Shown piece by piece: positions 25,983 to 36,099 of a stretch of DNA of 64,000 nt. Within the stretch, counting starts at the first letter, position 1; each line of letters starts with the position of its first letter. Under the pieces are notes generated by a model that saw only the letters and a program-made list of their open reading frames with translations, ran no database searches and had not been told where the DNA came from. Both the position numbers and the translations under genes were made by a program. The stretch spans positions 124,001 to 188,000 of the forward strand of contig JBGCFI010000002.1 of NCBI GenBank assembly GCA_045106855.1. Reading direction: 5' to 3'. Source of the DNA: Granulosicoccus sp045106855. GTDB taxonomy: Bacteria > Pseudomonadota > Gammaproteobacteria > Granulosicoccales > Granulosicoccaceae.

Positions 25983-27116
25983 ATGCATAAATCAACTCGA
26001 AAAAAACTGAATTACGCCATCATCGGCACTGGAATGATGGGGCATGAACACCTGCGTAACCTGGCACTTGTCAGGGACATTGGGGATCTTGATGTTAACG
26101 TTACAGCGCTTGTAGAGCCAGACGGACCGATGCGGGATTCGGCTCTCGAACTGGCTCGGGAATTGGGCAATAGTGGCGTACAGGCCTATCAATCGCTGGA
26201 CGAGCTTCCCACAGATGATGTTGACGCTTTTGTCATCGTTTCTCCCAATTTTACTCATCACGCTATCGTCAATCGCCTGATACCGCTAGGTAAGGCTATT
26301 CTGGTCGAAAAACCTGTGTGCACCACTCTTGAGCATTGTGATGAGCTTCAGCATGCGTTAAAGCACTACCCGGCGCCTTTCTGGGTGGCAATGGAATACC
26401 GCTATATGCCGCCTACGGCGCGATTTCTAGAAAAATTGCACGGTGGTGAGACTGGTACGTTGCGAATGGTGTCGATTAAAGAGCACAGGTTTCCATTTCT
26501 TGTGAAGGTGGGTGACTGGAATCGTTTTTCGGAGAATACAGGGGGTACCTTGGTCGAAAAATGTTGCCATCACTTTGACTTGATGCGTCTGATCACACGT
26601 TCGGAACCTGTTCGTGTATTTGCCAGTGGGGCAATGGATGTTAATCATCTTGATGAAGTTTATGATGGCAGAACACCGGACATTATCGACAATGCGCTGG
26701 TGATTGTTGATTTTGACAACGGTTGCCGTGCATCATTGGATTTGTGCATGTTTGCTGAAGGCTCTGACCCTCAGGAACAGCTGACAGCGATTGGTGATTC
26801 AGGCAAACTCGAAGCGTACATACCGGGACCAGACCGATTCTGGCCGGATACGGCAGAACGACATGCCAGAGTAGTGTTCAGTGCAAGAGATCAGGCAGCG
26901 CCCGTTACTGAGACTGTCGAGGTTGATGCACGGCTTGCGGCCGCGGGAGATCATCATGGCTCTACCTACTATCAGCATGTCCGATTCGCGTTGGCAGTTC
27001 TCGAGGATGCGCCCGTGGAGGTCTCACTAACAGACGGTATCAAAGCGGTTCGCATGGGAATCGCCGCGCAGGAAGCAATTCGGACCGGGCAAGTGGTTGA
27101 ACTGTCACTTTCCTGA
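25983..27116 (+). CDS. Gfo/Idh/MocA-family oxidoreductase
   Basis: 377 residues. Rossmann motif AIIGTGMMGHEHLRNLAL, then VIVSPNFTHHAIV, the lysine motif VEKPVCTT near residue 110, and GGTLVEKCCHHFDLMRLI with the second active-site histidine. This is a different branch from the dehydrogenase at 17448. It may oxidise an inositol or sugar, and the aldo/keto reductase 96 bases downstream on the same strand suggests a joint sugar/polyol redox role. No copy of the iol palindrome is present upstream, so it is probably not in that regulon. Substrate unknown. Confidence 0.9.
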   Translation: MHKSTRKKLNYAIIGTGMMGHEHLRNLALVRDIGDLDVNVTALVEPDGPMRDSALELARELGNSGVQAYQSLDELPTDDVDAFVIVSPNFTHHAIVNRLIPLGKAILVEKPVCTTLEHCDELQHALKHYPAPFWVAMEYRYMPPTARFLEKLHGGETGTLRMVSIKEHRFPFLVKVGDWNRFSENTGGTLVEKCCHHFDLMRLITRSEPVRVFASGAMDVNHLDEVYDGRTPDIIDNALVIVDFDNGCRASLDLCMFAEGSDPQEQLTAIGDSGKLEAYIPGPDRFWPDTAERHARVVFSARDQAAPVTETVEVDARLAAAGDHHGSTYYQHVRFALAVLEDAPVEVSLTDGIKAVRMGIAAQEAIRTGQVVELSLS

Positions 27117-27212
27117 GTATTCATTGAATTCACGGTTGATGACACGATAGCGTATCGTGCCGGTGATATAAGTTTTAGCGATTTCCATTCAGTCTTTGAA
27201 CACAGCAAGAAC

Positions 27213-28196
27213 ATGATGATTCCAACGCAAACAATCGGTACCGATGGCCAAATGCCCGTCATAGGGCTCGGCTTGTGGAAGATTGACAAGGCGCAGGTCG
27301 CTGATGTTGTCGTGGCGGCTATTCGCGCGGGTTACCGTCATCTGGACAGTGCCTGCGACTACGGCAATGAAAAGGAAGTGGGGCAAGGCATTCGTCGAGC
27401 GCTTGACGAAGGACTTTGCACACGAGAGGAGCTATGGGTCACCTCGAAACTCTGGAACACCTACCATCGCAAGGAGCATGTGGTTATGGCCATGGACCAG
27501 ACGCTGCACGACCTGGGTTTGGACTATCTGGATCTGTACCTGGTGCATTTTCCAATCGCGCTGGAATTTGTGCCTTTCGAGACGCGTTACCCGCCGGAAT
27601 GGTTGTTTGATCCGGATGATGAGTTACCGATGATGAAACCTGCTGCGGTGCCTTTGCAGGAAACCTGGCAGGCGATGGAGACCCTGGTGGATTCCGGGAT
27701 GGCACAACATATCGGGGTGTGCAATTACAATATCAGTCTCATGCGCGACTTACTTAACTACGCGCGCATTGCGCCGGCGGTGCTGCAAGTTGAATCTCAC
27801 CCCTACCTGACGCAAGAGAAGTTAATGCGTTTTTGTCGCGAGCAGGATGTTGCAGTGACAGCGTTTTCGCCGCTGGGTGCGCTATCGTATCTTGAACTTG
27901 AAATGGCTGATGCGAGTGAATCAGTGCTGGTGCAGGCTGACGTTGTCGCGATTGCCGAACGGCTGGGCAAAACCCCTGCGCAGGTGATTTTGCGATGGGG
28001 CGTGCAGCGCGGTAATGCCATTATTCCCAAAACCTCCAGAGTAGAGCGCCTTATCGAAAATGCAGCGTTGTTCGATTTTGAATTGAGTGCCGAAGATATG
28101 CGTAAAATTGACGCGCTGAATCGCGATCAGCGCTTCAACGATCCCGGCGTATTTGCAGAGAAGGCGTTCAATACGTTTTTCCCGATTTACGAGTAG
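27213..28196 (+). CDS. Aldo/keto reductase (NADPH-dependent, xylose/aldose reductase type)
   Basis: 327 residues forming an AKR TIM barrel. The catalytic tetrad is visible: Asp and Tyr in LDSACDYGNEKEVGQG, Lys in LWVTSKLWNTYH, and His in DLYLVHFPIA. The NADPH-binding end reads IIPKTSRVERLIEN. The spacing and the VHFPIALEFVPF stretch resemble D-xylose/aldose reductases of fungi and bacteria. It should reduce sugar aldehydes or ketones to alcohols. Two adjacent ATG codons are possible starts. Confidence 0.92.
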   Translation: MMIPTQTIGTDGQMPVIGLGLWKIDKAQVADVVVAAIRAGYRHLDSACDYGNEKEVGQGIRRALDEGLCTREELWVTSKLWNTYHRKEHVVMAMDQTLHDLGLDYLDLYLVHFPIALEFVPFETRYPPEWLFDPDDELPMMKPAAVPLQETWQAMETLVDSGMAQHIGVCNYNISLMRDLLNYARIAPAVLQVESHPYLTQEKLMRFCREQDVAVTAFSPLGALSYLELEMADASESVLVQADVVAIAERLGKTPAQVILRWGVQRGNAIIPKTSRVERLIENAALFDFELSAEDMRKIDALNRDQRFNDPGVFAEKAFNTFFPIYE

Positions 28197-28341
28197 TTGC
28201 CGCTGATGAGGCTCAAACATCAACGAATAGATCACAGGTAGTGAATGGATATCATCGACTACGCGCAGTCGGCCCGGCTCGCACAGTCGAATGGCATCTG
28301 ATACGCTGCCCTGAATACTTACCGAACAGGAGTTTTTTACG

Positions 28342-29925
28342 ATGAAATCTGTTTTTTTACGAGGTGCTTTGGCGTTTGCTGTTGCTGCGACCAGCAGTTA
28401 CGTTCACGCTGAGAGTAGTGTCACGATTCTACACACCAACGACTTTCATTCAAAAGTAGAGCCAATCAGCAAGTACGACAGCCCGTGTTCTGCGGAGGAT
28501 AATGCGGAAGGCAAGTGTTTTGGTGGTTATGCCCGATTGGTAACCGCTGTAAAGGAGGCGCGCGAGCGCAACCCGAATTCTCTGTTATTCAGTGGCGGTG
28601 ATCAGTTTCAGGGTTCCTTGTTTTACACGTTTTACAAAGGCCGGGTTGCTGCAGAAATAATGAACAGACTGGGCTACGATGGCATGACGGTGGGCAATCA
28701 TGAGTTTGATGATGGTCCTGAGGTGCTGCGCGAATTTGTCGACGCTGTTGATTTCCCCGTTGTGATGTCAAACGCTGATGTCTCAAAAGAACCTCTGCTT
28801 GCAGACAAGATCATGAAGTCAACAGTCCTCGAGAGAGGTGGTGAGAAATACGGCATAATCGGCTTGACACCAGAGGACACTAACGAGCTTGCCAGCCCGG
28901 GTCCGTTAGTCAGTTTTTCAGATCCCGTGGCAGCCGTTCAGGCTGAAGTCGATGAGTTAACTGCACAGGGTATCAATCGGATTATCGTGCTTTCTCATTC
29001 AGGCTACGAACTTGACAAGCGTGTCGCTGCCGAAACTACCGGCGTGGACGTGATCGTTGGTGGACACACCAATACCTTATTGTCCAATACGGATGAAAAA
29101 GCGAAAGGGCCTTATCCGACAATGGTCGGAAAAACGGCGATTGTGCAAGCCTACGCGTACGGTAAGTACGTCGGTGAGCTAAATGTGATCTTTGACGATG
29201 CCGGTGAGATTACCCAGGCAACGGGCGACCCCGTACAAGTCAATGCAGATATCGGTGAAGATGAAGGAACGTTATCAAGGGTTGCTGAACTGGCTTTGCC
29301 TCTGGATGAGATACGCAACGAGGTTGTCGCTGAAACGGCGGATGTCATAGAGGGAAATCGCGATGTTTGCCGCGTTCAGGAATGCGCAATGGGTAATCTG
29401 GTTGCCGAGGCTCTACTAGACCGTGTCCGGAATCAAGGTGTTTCCATTGCCATCATGAACTCGGGCGGTTTGCGTGCATCAATTGATGCCGGTGAAGTGA
29501 CTATGGGTGAGGTATTAACCGTACTGCCTTTCCAGAATACATTGTCAACGTTTGAAGTGACTGGTGCAGACGTGATCGCAGCATTGGAGAATGGCGTCAG
29601 CCAGGTTGAGGAGGTTAAAGGACGCTTCCCTCAGGTGGCCGGATTAAAATTTACCTGGGACAGCTCCAAACCTGCCAATGAGGGTCGAATCATTGATGTG
29701 CTGGTTATGAAGGGTGATGGCTGGACGCCCATAGATCCTGAAGCAAACTATGGTGTCGTATCAAACAATTACGTGCGTGGTGGTGGTGATGGCTACAGCA
29801 TGTTTGCTGAAAACGCCAGTAAGGTTTACGACTATGGCCCTAATGTGGAAAGCGTGGTTGCGGACTATCTTGCCGCCAATGCCCCTTATGAGCCTTTCCT
29901 CGATGGACGTATCACTAGTCAGTAG
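28342..29925 (+). CDS. Periplasmic 5'-nucleotidase / UshA-family metallophosphoesterase
   Basis: 527 residues with the signal peptide MKSVFLRGALAFAVAATSSY (cleavage near VHAESS) and a good AGGAG site 12 bases upstream. The N-terminal calcineurin-like domain carries the metal ligands: ILHTNDFHS, GGDQFQGS, VGNHEFDDG, LSHSGYE and VGGHTNT. The C-terminal 5'-nucleotidase domain has AIMNSGGLRASIDAG and NNYVRGGGDGYSMF. It probably removes phosphate from external nucleotides or UDP-sugars for salvage. Confidence 0.94.
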   Translation: MKSVFLRGALAFAVAATSSYVHAESSVTILHTNDFHSKVEPISKYDSPCSAEDNAEGKCFGGYARLVTAVKEARERNPNSLLFSGGDQFQGSLFYTFYKGRVAAEIMNRLGYDGMTVGNHEFDDGPEVLREFVDAVDFPVVMSNADVSKEPLLADKIMKSTVLERGGEKYGIIGLTPEDTNELASPGPLVSFSDPVAAVQAEVDELTAQGINRIIVLSHSGYELDKRVAAETTGVDVIVGGHTNTLLSNTDEKAKGPYPTMVGKTAIVQAYAYGKYVGELNVIFDDAGEITQATGDPVQVNADIGEDEGTLSRVAELALPLDEIRNEVVAETADVIEGNRDVCRVQECAMGNLVAEALLDRVRNQGVSIAIMNSGGLRASIDAGEVTMGEVLTVLPFQNTLSTFEVTGADVIAALENGVSQVEEVKGRFPQVAGLKFTWDSSKPANEGRIIDVLVMKGDGWTPIDPEANYGVVSNNYVRGGGDGYSMFAENASKVYDYGPNVESVVADYLAANAPYEPFLDGRITSQ

Positions 29926-30757
29926 AACGTTACTGCTGGCGGCGGCGTTGTTGCTGCCGCCAGTCATATCGGCACAGCACACTGTCAAACAGCCTCGTGT
30001 TGTTTCCATCAATCTGTGTACCGATCAGATGGTTATGCTGCTTGCCGATCCAGACCAGATAATCGGGTTGAGTCGTCTTAGCCGGGATCCTGCTGGTTCG
30101 CTGTTCCATGAAAAAGCGCAAGACTACCGGCAGGTTGATCCTTATGCTGAAGAGCTTTTACCACTGGCACCGGATTTTGTTGCAGCGGGGCCTTACACGT
30201 CGCGCTACACGCTTAACTTACTTGATGAGTTGGGTATACCGGTTGAAATCTTTCCAATCGCCAATTCCATCGAGGAGATGCTTGGTAACCTTGAGCGAAT
30301 GGGACAGTTGCTAGTCAGGCAAGAGCAGGCTGAGTCGATTGCTGATGAGGTTAGACAGAGGCTTAGTACCATCAAATCGACCGTTGCTGCATTCAAGGGT
30401 ACCAGGCCACGTGCAGCTGTATATGACACTAACGGGTACACCGTGGGCCACAAGACGGTGCGAGGTCAAATGATGGCATTGTCCGGGTGGGAGAATGTCG
30501 CTATAGACCACGGTATCGAGTCGTATGGTGTTTTAGGGCTTGAGCAGCTCATTGCTCTTAGACCGCAGGCTCTGATCGAATCACCCTATAGTGAAGCGAC
30601 TTATTCACGGGGGCAGATGCTGACCCGACACCCGGCCATTCGCGCTTCCGGTTTGAATCCATTGATTATTCACGTGCCCAGCAATCAGACTATTTGCGCG
30701 GGTCCCTGGGCGGTGGATGTGATCCAGCAACTGGTGAATGCGCGGGGCAGTCTTTAG
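29903..30757 (+). CDS. ABC-type cobalamin/iron-siderophore substrate-binding protein (BtuF/FepB-like)
   Basis: 284 residues from the ATG at 29903, inside the last 23 bases of the nucleotidase gene in another frame, so translation is probably coupled. Signal peptide MDVSLVSRTLLLAAALLLPP with cleavage near ISAQ. Mature sequence RVVSINLCTDQMVMLLADPD and LPLAPDFVAAGPYTSRYTLN is the helical-backbone type 3 periplasmic-binding fold of the BtuF/FhuD group. The permease and ATPase are not nearby, so it works with a transporter encoded elsewhere or is an orphan. An open frame from 29750 has no supported start. Confidence 0.85.
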   Translation: MDVSLVSRTLLLAAALLLPPVISAQHTVKQPRVVSINLCTDQMVMLLADPDQIIGLSRLSRDPAGSLFHEKAQDYRQVDPYAEELLPLAPDFVAAGPYTSRYTLNLLDELGIPVEIFPIANSIEEMLGNLERMGQLLVRQEQAESIADEVRQRLSTIKSTVAAFKGTRPRAAVYDTNGYTVGHKTVRGQMMALSGWENVAIDHGIESYGVLGLEQLIALRPQALIESPYSEATYSRGQMLTRHPAIRASGLNPLIIHVPSNQTICAGPWAVDVIQQLVNARGSL

Positions 30758-30990
30758 TCCGTATAGAATACCAGCGTCTTAATTTAACTAGATTTGTTCT
30801 TTTTATTCACTAATGTGCCAGTTTGATTGGGCATTGCTAGTTAAATGCTGCTGCCTAGTTAGCTCAGTGCTCTATTGATCAGTTTTCTGCGTATTATGAG
30901 ATTAGTGCGTAGTTTGCACTAGGGCACCGTGACGTCCGCAACACGGGACCTTTTTCACTTTCGCGGGCAATAACGAGCTTGGATAATCCT

Positions 30991-31227
30991 ATGAAACGAT
31001 TGATGGTAATCGCTGCAGGGACGGTCGCCTTGATGTCAGGCGCTGCTTATGCGGGTGGTGATGGTGGTTGTGCATACAGCAAACATCTGGCTGCTGAAGC
31101 AACAAGCCAGACACCTGTCATCTCGGCAGTGGACGTGGCAGAAGCTGAGCGTCTTAAAAAGTTAGCGGCTTTGGAAGAGCAAGCCTCTCTTGATGCACTA
31201 ATCGCAGCACCTGTTATTCATAACTAG
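30991..31227 (+). CDS. Small secreted protein of unknown function
   Basis: 78 residues from the ATG at 30991 (MKRLMVIAAGTVALMSG), with a signal peptide cleaved near AYAGG. The mature part is about 58 residues: a GGDGGCAYSKHLAA start with a single cysteine, a short hydrophobic-acidic helix (AEAERLKKLAALEEQASL) and the ending PVIHN. Followed by a terminator, so it is a single-gene unit. Family not recognised. Confidence 0.7.
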   Translation: MKRLMVIAAGTVALMSGAAYAGGDGGCAYSKHLAAEATSQTPVISAVDVAEAERLKKLAALEEQASLDALIAAPVIHN

Positions 31228-31250
31228 TTACGGCTGGTTTCCTCGTACTA

Positions 31251-31283
31251 ACCCTCGTCTGTCGCAAGTCAGGCGGGGTTTTT
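31251..31283 (+). terminator. Rho-independent terminator of the small secreted-protein gene
   Basis: A GC-rich interrupted stem (accctcgtctg ... caggcggggt) followed by TTTTT begins 24 bases after the stop codon at 31225-31227. Confidence 0.7.
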
Positions 31284-31395
31284 GTGTCTGCCTGGATTTT
31301 CAGGTATTGCAAGTTTCTTTGAAAGCTATGCAAGACAGGATTCGGTACCAGCATAGTGGGATTTTATCGATAATTGTCAGTCATCAACTGATGCT

Positions 31396-32172
31396 CTAGA
31401 CAGTCAGTGTTTCTGAATGGGCCGCAATTTCTGCGAGCTTATCAAAGTCGTGTATTTGCAAGCGACTCCTTTTAAGCGATAAAATGTTTTCTTTGTGCAG
31501 CGTCCTGATGGCACGATTGACGTGCACATTTGAAAGTCCCAGTGAGTCCGCAATATTCTGTTGTGTTATGGGTATGTGAATATCCGTCAGGCTTTGTTCT
31601 GGATAAGCCTGAACAACACGCGCATGCAGATTGAGCATGAAATACGCTAACCGTGCCCGTGCTGGACGGGTTGCGATGTTTATCAAATTATCTTGCATGA
31701 TTTTTTCCTGTTCTGCCTTACCGAGTCTTAGAGACACAGCGAGATCAGGGTTTTCATCGAGGAGGGTTACGAAAGTGCTTCGCGGAAACACGCAAACTAC
31801 CGTGTCTGTTACGCACTTGACTGCATAGTCTGTAGGCGCGAGGAGATCAGATTGAAACCCCAGAAATGCGCCTGGTAGCAGAAAATTAAGTATCAGTTGT
31901 CGTCCGCTCTCTACGCTTCGGTTCATTGAAACCCAGCCATCGAGAACGATATAAATTTCCTTGCAGACATCTTGTTCCAGATACAAACTTGTTCCTGCAG
32001 GCAGTTTGCGATTACTGGATCTGTATTTTTTTACAGTAGTCAGACATGTGTTGTCTAATGCTTCGTTAGCAGTTGATCCATACAGCCCTTTTTTTGAATA
32101 GCCCTTTAAGGACCGATCATCAAGAGCGGATTTTCTTGCAGCATAAAATAATGAAATATCCGGTCTTGACAT
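31396..32172 (-). CDS. Crp/Fnr-family transcriptional regulator
   Basis: 258 residues. A cNMP-binding-type beta-roll (residues about 55-150, with KEIYIVLDGWVSMNRSVESG and NFLLPGAFLGF) is followed by a dimer helix and a Crp-type winged HTH (ITQQNIADSLGLSNVHVNRA, near residues 195-225). The N-terminal cysteines are not spaced like the four-cysteine iron-sulfur site of FNR, and the RxS cAMP signature is not evident, so the signal is unknown. No partner gene is tightly linked. Confidence 0.92.
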   Translation of the reverse strand: MSRPDISLFYAARKSALDDRSLKGYSKKGLYGSTANEALDNTCLTTVKKYRSSNRKLPAGTSLYLEQDVCKEIYIVLDGWVSMNRSVESGRQLILNFLLPGAFLGFQSDLLAPTDYAVKCVTDTVVCVFPRSTFVTLLDENPDLAVSLRLGKAEQEKIMQDNLINIATRPARARLAYFMLNLHARVVQAYPEQSLTDIHIPITQQNIADSLGLSNVHVNRAIRTLHKENILSLKRSRLQIHDFDKLAEIAAHSETLTV

Positions 32173-32628
32173 TGCGAAATACTATTCCCTTGTTTCTGCT
32201 TTTAGGCATGATCCATTTGAGCAAGAGCTTATAGCTTTTCACTTCATTAATCATTTGTCATAGTCTAATTTTGGGCATAAATGCACAAAAATAATATGCC
32301 TGCTTTTCTTCTCCAGAATTTCGGTAAAGCAATGGGCTAGTTCGCACAATTTTTTGCGGCTTGAGAAAGTGCAGGGAAAAGTGCCTGATCGATTGCTTTG
32401 TTCAGTGAGGAGCTGCCCAATCAGGCATGTTGTGTCGGGCACAATTAACCCCGGCAATCACGCCCCGGGCTGAAAAACGATGTTTGTAGGTTTTTCAATC
32501 AGAGCCTGGCAGCTCCAGCCCGCTATTACAGCTCTGGTACGCTTTCAACCGGAACAGGAGATGTGACAATCCTGCTTGCTTAATTCTGTTTGCTATTTGC
32601 GGAACCGGTGTTGCGGAACATCGTGCGT
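32173..32628. other. 456-base intergenic region upstream of the Crp/Fnr gene
   Basis: No gene is supported. It contains an inverted repeat TGCCTGAT ... ATCAGGCA (32382-32389 and 32420-32427) with a 30-base spacer, and an AT-rich first half that should hold the promoter of the regulator gene. Nothing else is recognisable. Confidence 0.5.
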
Positions 32629-34869
32629 TCAATCGGTCGTCCGCGGTGGCAGTCCGGTGTGCTGCGATAGTATTTGCCCTTTTCTCACCTTGCCACCAGC
32701 CCCACGACCTTTTCGACGATCTGCCGGTGTGCTGTTTTTACTTCGGGCATTTTGATATCCCTTACCATCTTTGGGTTGATAGGTAGGAATCAGATGTTCC
32801 TTACCGTTGCCAATGAGATGGGCTTTTCCCATAGCACGCAATGCATCACGCAACATCGGCCAGTTCTGAGGATCGTGATAGCGCAAAAAGGCCTTGTGCA
32901 GTTTTCGCTGTACGCCGCTCTTGGCTATAGGAACATCGTCACCGTCGCGGCGGATACGCTTAAGCGGGTTCTTGCCAGTATGGTACATGGTCGTTGCTGT
33001 GGCCATTGGCGAGGGATAAAAATTCTGAACCTGATCGGCACGGAATCCGTTCTTCTTAAGCCACAAAGCCAAATTCATCATGTCATCATCAGTTGTGCCG
33101 GGATGGGCTGCAATGAAATATGGAATAAGGAACTGTTGTTTTCCGGCTTTTTTGGTGAATTTTTCGAACATCGCCTTGAACTCGTCATAGGCTCCGATAC
33201 CCGGCTTCATCATTTTGTCCAGCGGGCCACGTTCGGTATGTTCCGGTGCAATCTTGAGGTAGCCGCCGACATGATGCGTTACCAGCTCTTCAACGTATTC
33301 TGGAGACTTTACTGCCAGGTCATAGCGCAATCCTGACGCTATCAACACCTTCTTGATACCGGGGAGTTCACGGGCTTTTCGGTATAACTGGATGAGAGAG
33401 GAGTGATCGGTATTGAGGTTGGAGCAGACATCCGGATACACGCATGAAGGTAGTCTACAGTTGGCCTCTATCTCTCGTGATTTGCATGCAATGCGATACA
33501 TATTGGCCGTTGGACCACCCAGATCCGAGATAACGCCGGTAAAGCCCGGGACTTCATCCCGAATGGTTTCAATTTCCTTGATGATTGAATCTTCTGACCG
33601 GTTTTGTATAACGCGACCTTCGTGTTCAGTGATCGAACAAAATGTACACCCGCCAAAGCAGCCACGCATGATGTTCACGGAAAATCGAATCATCTCGTAG
33701 GCGGGGATGCGTGCCTTACCGTAGCTTGGATGCGGCACCCGGGCATATGGGTGATCAAAAACGTAGTCCATTTCCTCGGTGGTCAAAGGAATGGGGGGAG
33801 GATTCAACCACAGTTTCTGTCCTCCCTGATTTTGTACCAAAGCGCGTGCGTTACCGGGATTTGTCTCCAGGTGCAGTACACGATTGGCGTGCGCGTATAG
33901 CGCCTTGTCGTGTGTCACCATATCGAATGACGGCAGCCGCAATACGGTTCTATCCCTCTTGTTCTGACGAATGGCCTGCCTTTCTTCGCGACTCATGAAT
34001 TTAAGGACCTGACTGTCATCAGGCAGAGCCCGGGCCGCCGTGGAGGAATCCTGACAGGGTTTGGCATCTTCACCATTATTAGCCGTGTCGTATTCCGGGA
34101 CGATATAAGGATTGACAGGTTCCTCAATACGTCCGGGTTTATCGACTTTGCTGGAATCGATGACAATCCAGTCTTGCGGGATTTCGTCGATCATCATGGC
34201 AGTACCGCGAATGTCCGTCAGCTCATTGATTGTTCGGCCAGCTGCAAGGCTATGGGCAATCTCAATGATAGCCCGTTCACCATTACCGTAAACCAGCAGA
34301 TCGGCCTTGGCATCGATAAGAATGGATCTTCTTACCTTGTCCTGCCAGTAGTCGTAATGGGCGATTCTTCGTAAAGAGGCTTCTATGCCTCCGATCACAA
34401 TCGGTGTGTCTTTGAACGCTTCGCGGCAACGGTGTGAGTAGACCACGGAACTTCGATCTGGACGTTTTCCGCCGATATCATCCGGCGAGTAGGCGTCGTC
34501 TGAGCGAATCTTACGATCCGCTGTGTAACGGTTAATCATCGAATCCATGTTGCCGGCAGTGATGCCAAAAAACAGATTAGGTGCTCCGAGAGCCTCGAAA
34601 GCATCGGTGCTGTGCCAGTCAGGCTGGGCAATAATGCCGACCCGAAACCCCTGTGCTTCCAGTAATCTGCCCACGATGGCCATTCCAAAGCTTGGATGGT
34701 CCACGTAGGCGTCACCCGTTACGATGATAATGTCGCAGCTATCCCAACCCAGTTCGTCCATTTCGGCACGACTCATGGGCAGAAACGGCGCACGGCCATA
34801 GCATTCGGCCCAATACGATGGATAATCGAACAGGGCACGGGTTTTGGGCATCTTGTTGGGAGCAAGCAT
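32629..34869 (-). CDS. ygiQ: YgiQ-family radical SAM protein
   Basis: 746 residues from the ATG at 34869; a GTG further upstream at 34905 is in frame but sits only 15 bases from the divergent gene. The N-terminal part (WAECYGRAPFLPMSRAEMDE and IIIVTGDAYVDHPSFGMAIV) is nearly identical in style to E. coli YgiQ. The radical-SAM cluster motif CFGGCTFCS lies near residue 405. The C-terminus is a basic, Gly/Lys-rich tail (RRKGRGAGGKVRKGQ). Radical SAM enzymes split S-adenosylmethionine to start radical chemistry; the reaction of YgiQ is not known. Confidence 0.93.
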   Translation of the reverse strand: MLAPNKMPKTRALFDYPSYWAECYGRAPFLPMSRAEMDELGWDSCDIIIVTGDAYVDHPSFGMAIVGRLLEAQGFRVGIIAQPDWHSTDAFEALGAPNLFFGITAGNMDSMINRYTADRKIRSDDAYSPDDIGGKRPDRSSVVYSHRCREAFKDTPIVIGGIEASLRRIAHYDYWQDKVRRSILIDAKADLLVYGNGERAIIEIAHSLAAGRTINELTDIRGTAMMIDEIPQDWIVIDSSKVDKPGRIEEPVNPYIVPEYDTANNGEDAKPCQDSSTAARALPDDSQVLKFMSREERQAIRQNKRDRTVLRLPSFDMVTHDKALYAHANRVLHLETNPGNARALVQNQGGQKLWLNPPPIPLTTEEMDYVFDHPYARVPHPSYGKARIPAYEMIRFSVNIMRGCFGGCTFCSITEHEGRVIQNRSEDSIIKEIETIRDEVPGFTGVISDLGGPTANMYRIACKSREIEANCRLPSCVYPDVCSNLNTDHSSLIQLYRKARELPGIKKVLIASGLRYDLAVKSPEYVEELVTHHVGGYLKIAPEHTERGPLDKMMKPGIGAYDEFKAMFEKFTKKAGKQQFLIPYFIAAHPGTTDDDMMNLALWLKKNGFRADQVQNFYPSPMATATTMYHTGKNPLKRIRRDGDDVPIAKSGVQRKLHKAFLRYHDPQNWPMLRDALRAMGKAHLIGNGKEHLIPTYQPKDGKGYQNARSKNSTPADRRKGRGAGGKVRKGQILSQHTGLPPRTTD

Positions 34870-34920
34870 GGAACGGGTCTCTGGTCCACCGCAAGGGCTA
34901 ATCACGTATGGTAACTGCTT

Positions 34921-36099
34921 ATGATGACTGTAATTCGTAAAACACTCAAATTCGTGCTGCCAATCGCCGTGATTGCGATCGCTTTGCTGACGACCAGGAT
35001 CATTGGTGCCAATAAACCCGAACCTCGGACGAGTGACAGTGTGGCAGGTATGGCGACTGTTGAGGCCACACGCGTATCAATGTCGCGGTATCCAGTCGTT
35101 ATACGTAGTCAGGGAACGGTCCAGCCCACTCTGGCCAATACCCTCGTACCGGCAGTTGCCGGAGCCGTCACCGTAATCAATGATGTATTCGTGATCGGTG
35201 GGGCCTTTTCCCGCGGTGATGTTCTTTTGCAGATAGATCCAAGGGATTACGAAATCGCTCTTACGCAGGCGCAGGCCAATCTGGCTCAGGTTGATGCGCA
35301 GTTGCAGGAACAATTGGCACTGGCTGACCAGGCGCGCGCAGAATGGCAGTCGATGGGGCGGAGCGGGGAACCATCAGAGTTGACTCTACGTGTGCCGCAA
35401 TTGGCCGCAGCCAATGCTAACCGCGATGCAGCACTAGCGCAGGTCAGGCAAGCTGAGCTGGATCTTGAACGCACCCGGGTTGTAGCGCCTTACGATGGCA
35501 TCGTTAGCGAGCGTCTTGTCGACCCGGGGCAGTTTGTTGCCAGAGGTGCTCCGGTTGGCACCATTCATTCCGTCCATGCCGTGGATGTGCGATTGCCTCT
35601 CAGCAATCGTCAGCTCACCTATCTCGATCTACCCCGCAGCGCGCTGTCTGCTGATAAGCCGAATGTTGAGCTAAAAGCAGATATAGGTGCATCCGAGCAA
35701 GTGTGGACTGGGGCGCTGATTCGCGCTGAAGGCATTGATACCGCCACTCAGCAACTCAATGTGATTGCCCGCATTAGCGACCCCTACACGCAATCAGATC
35801 AGCCACTGAGGGTCGGGCAGTTTGTACAGGCGTTAATTGAAGGTCAGGTGTTGGAGGAGGTGTTCGTCATTCCTCGTGCAGCGTTGAGAGAGGAACGCGA
35901 AGTCCTGATAATTGACACCAACGGTGAAATACAACGGCGGCAGGTGAGGGTGGCCTGGTCAGATGACCTGGTTGCGGCAATTGACGAGGGTCTGTCTGAT
36001 GGCGAACTCCTGATAATCACGCCGATGAGTACTGTCGCAAATGGTACGCCAGTACGGGCAACGATAGACGGTGTAGCGCCGGAGCCTCTGGAAAGCTGA
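34921..36099 (+). CDS. RND efflux periplasmic adaptor (membrane fusion protein)
   Basis: 392 residues. An N-terminal membrane anchor (residues about 8-28) is followed by the barrel-sandwich/lipoyl part (VIRSQGTVQPTLANTLVPAV and DVLLQIDPRDYEIALTQAQA), an alpha-helical hairpin rich in Ala/Gln (residues 105-165), the second lipoyl half (VVAPYDGIVSERLVDPGQFV) and a beta-barrel domain. It bridges the inner-membrane RND pump and an outer-membrane channel. Its stop overlaps the pump start (TGATG at 36097-36101). No TolC-like gene follows. Confidence 0.94.
   Translation: MMTVIRKTLKFVLPIAVIAIALLTTRIIGANKPEPRTSDSVAGMATVEATRVSMSRYPVVIRSQGTVQPTLANTLVPAVAGAVTVINDVFVIGGAFSRGDVLLQIDPRDYEIALTQAQANLAQVDAQLQEQLALADQARAEWQSMGRSGEPSELTLRVPQLAAANANRDAALAQVRQAELDLERTRVVAPYDGIVSERLVDPGQFVARGAPVGTIHSVHAVDVRLPLSNRQLTYLDLPRSALSADKPNVELKADIGASEQVWTGALIRAEGIDTATQQLNVIARISDPYTQSDQPLRVGQFVQALIEGQVLEEVFVIPRAALREEREVLIIDTNGEIQRRQVRVAWSDDLVAAIDEGLSDGELLIITPMSTVANGTPVRATIDGVAPEPLES

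Noticed and set aside
30840..30905. Possible tRNA-like stretch (tagttagctcagtgctc)
   Set aside because: Only a D-arm-like string is present; no acceptor stem, anticodon arm or T-loop can be folded.
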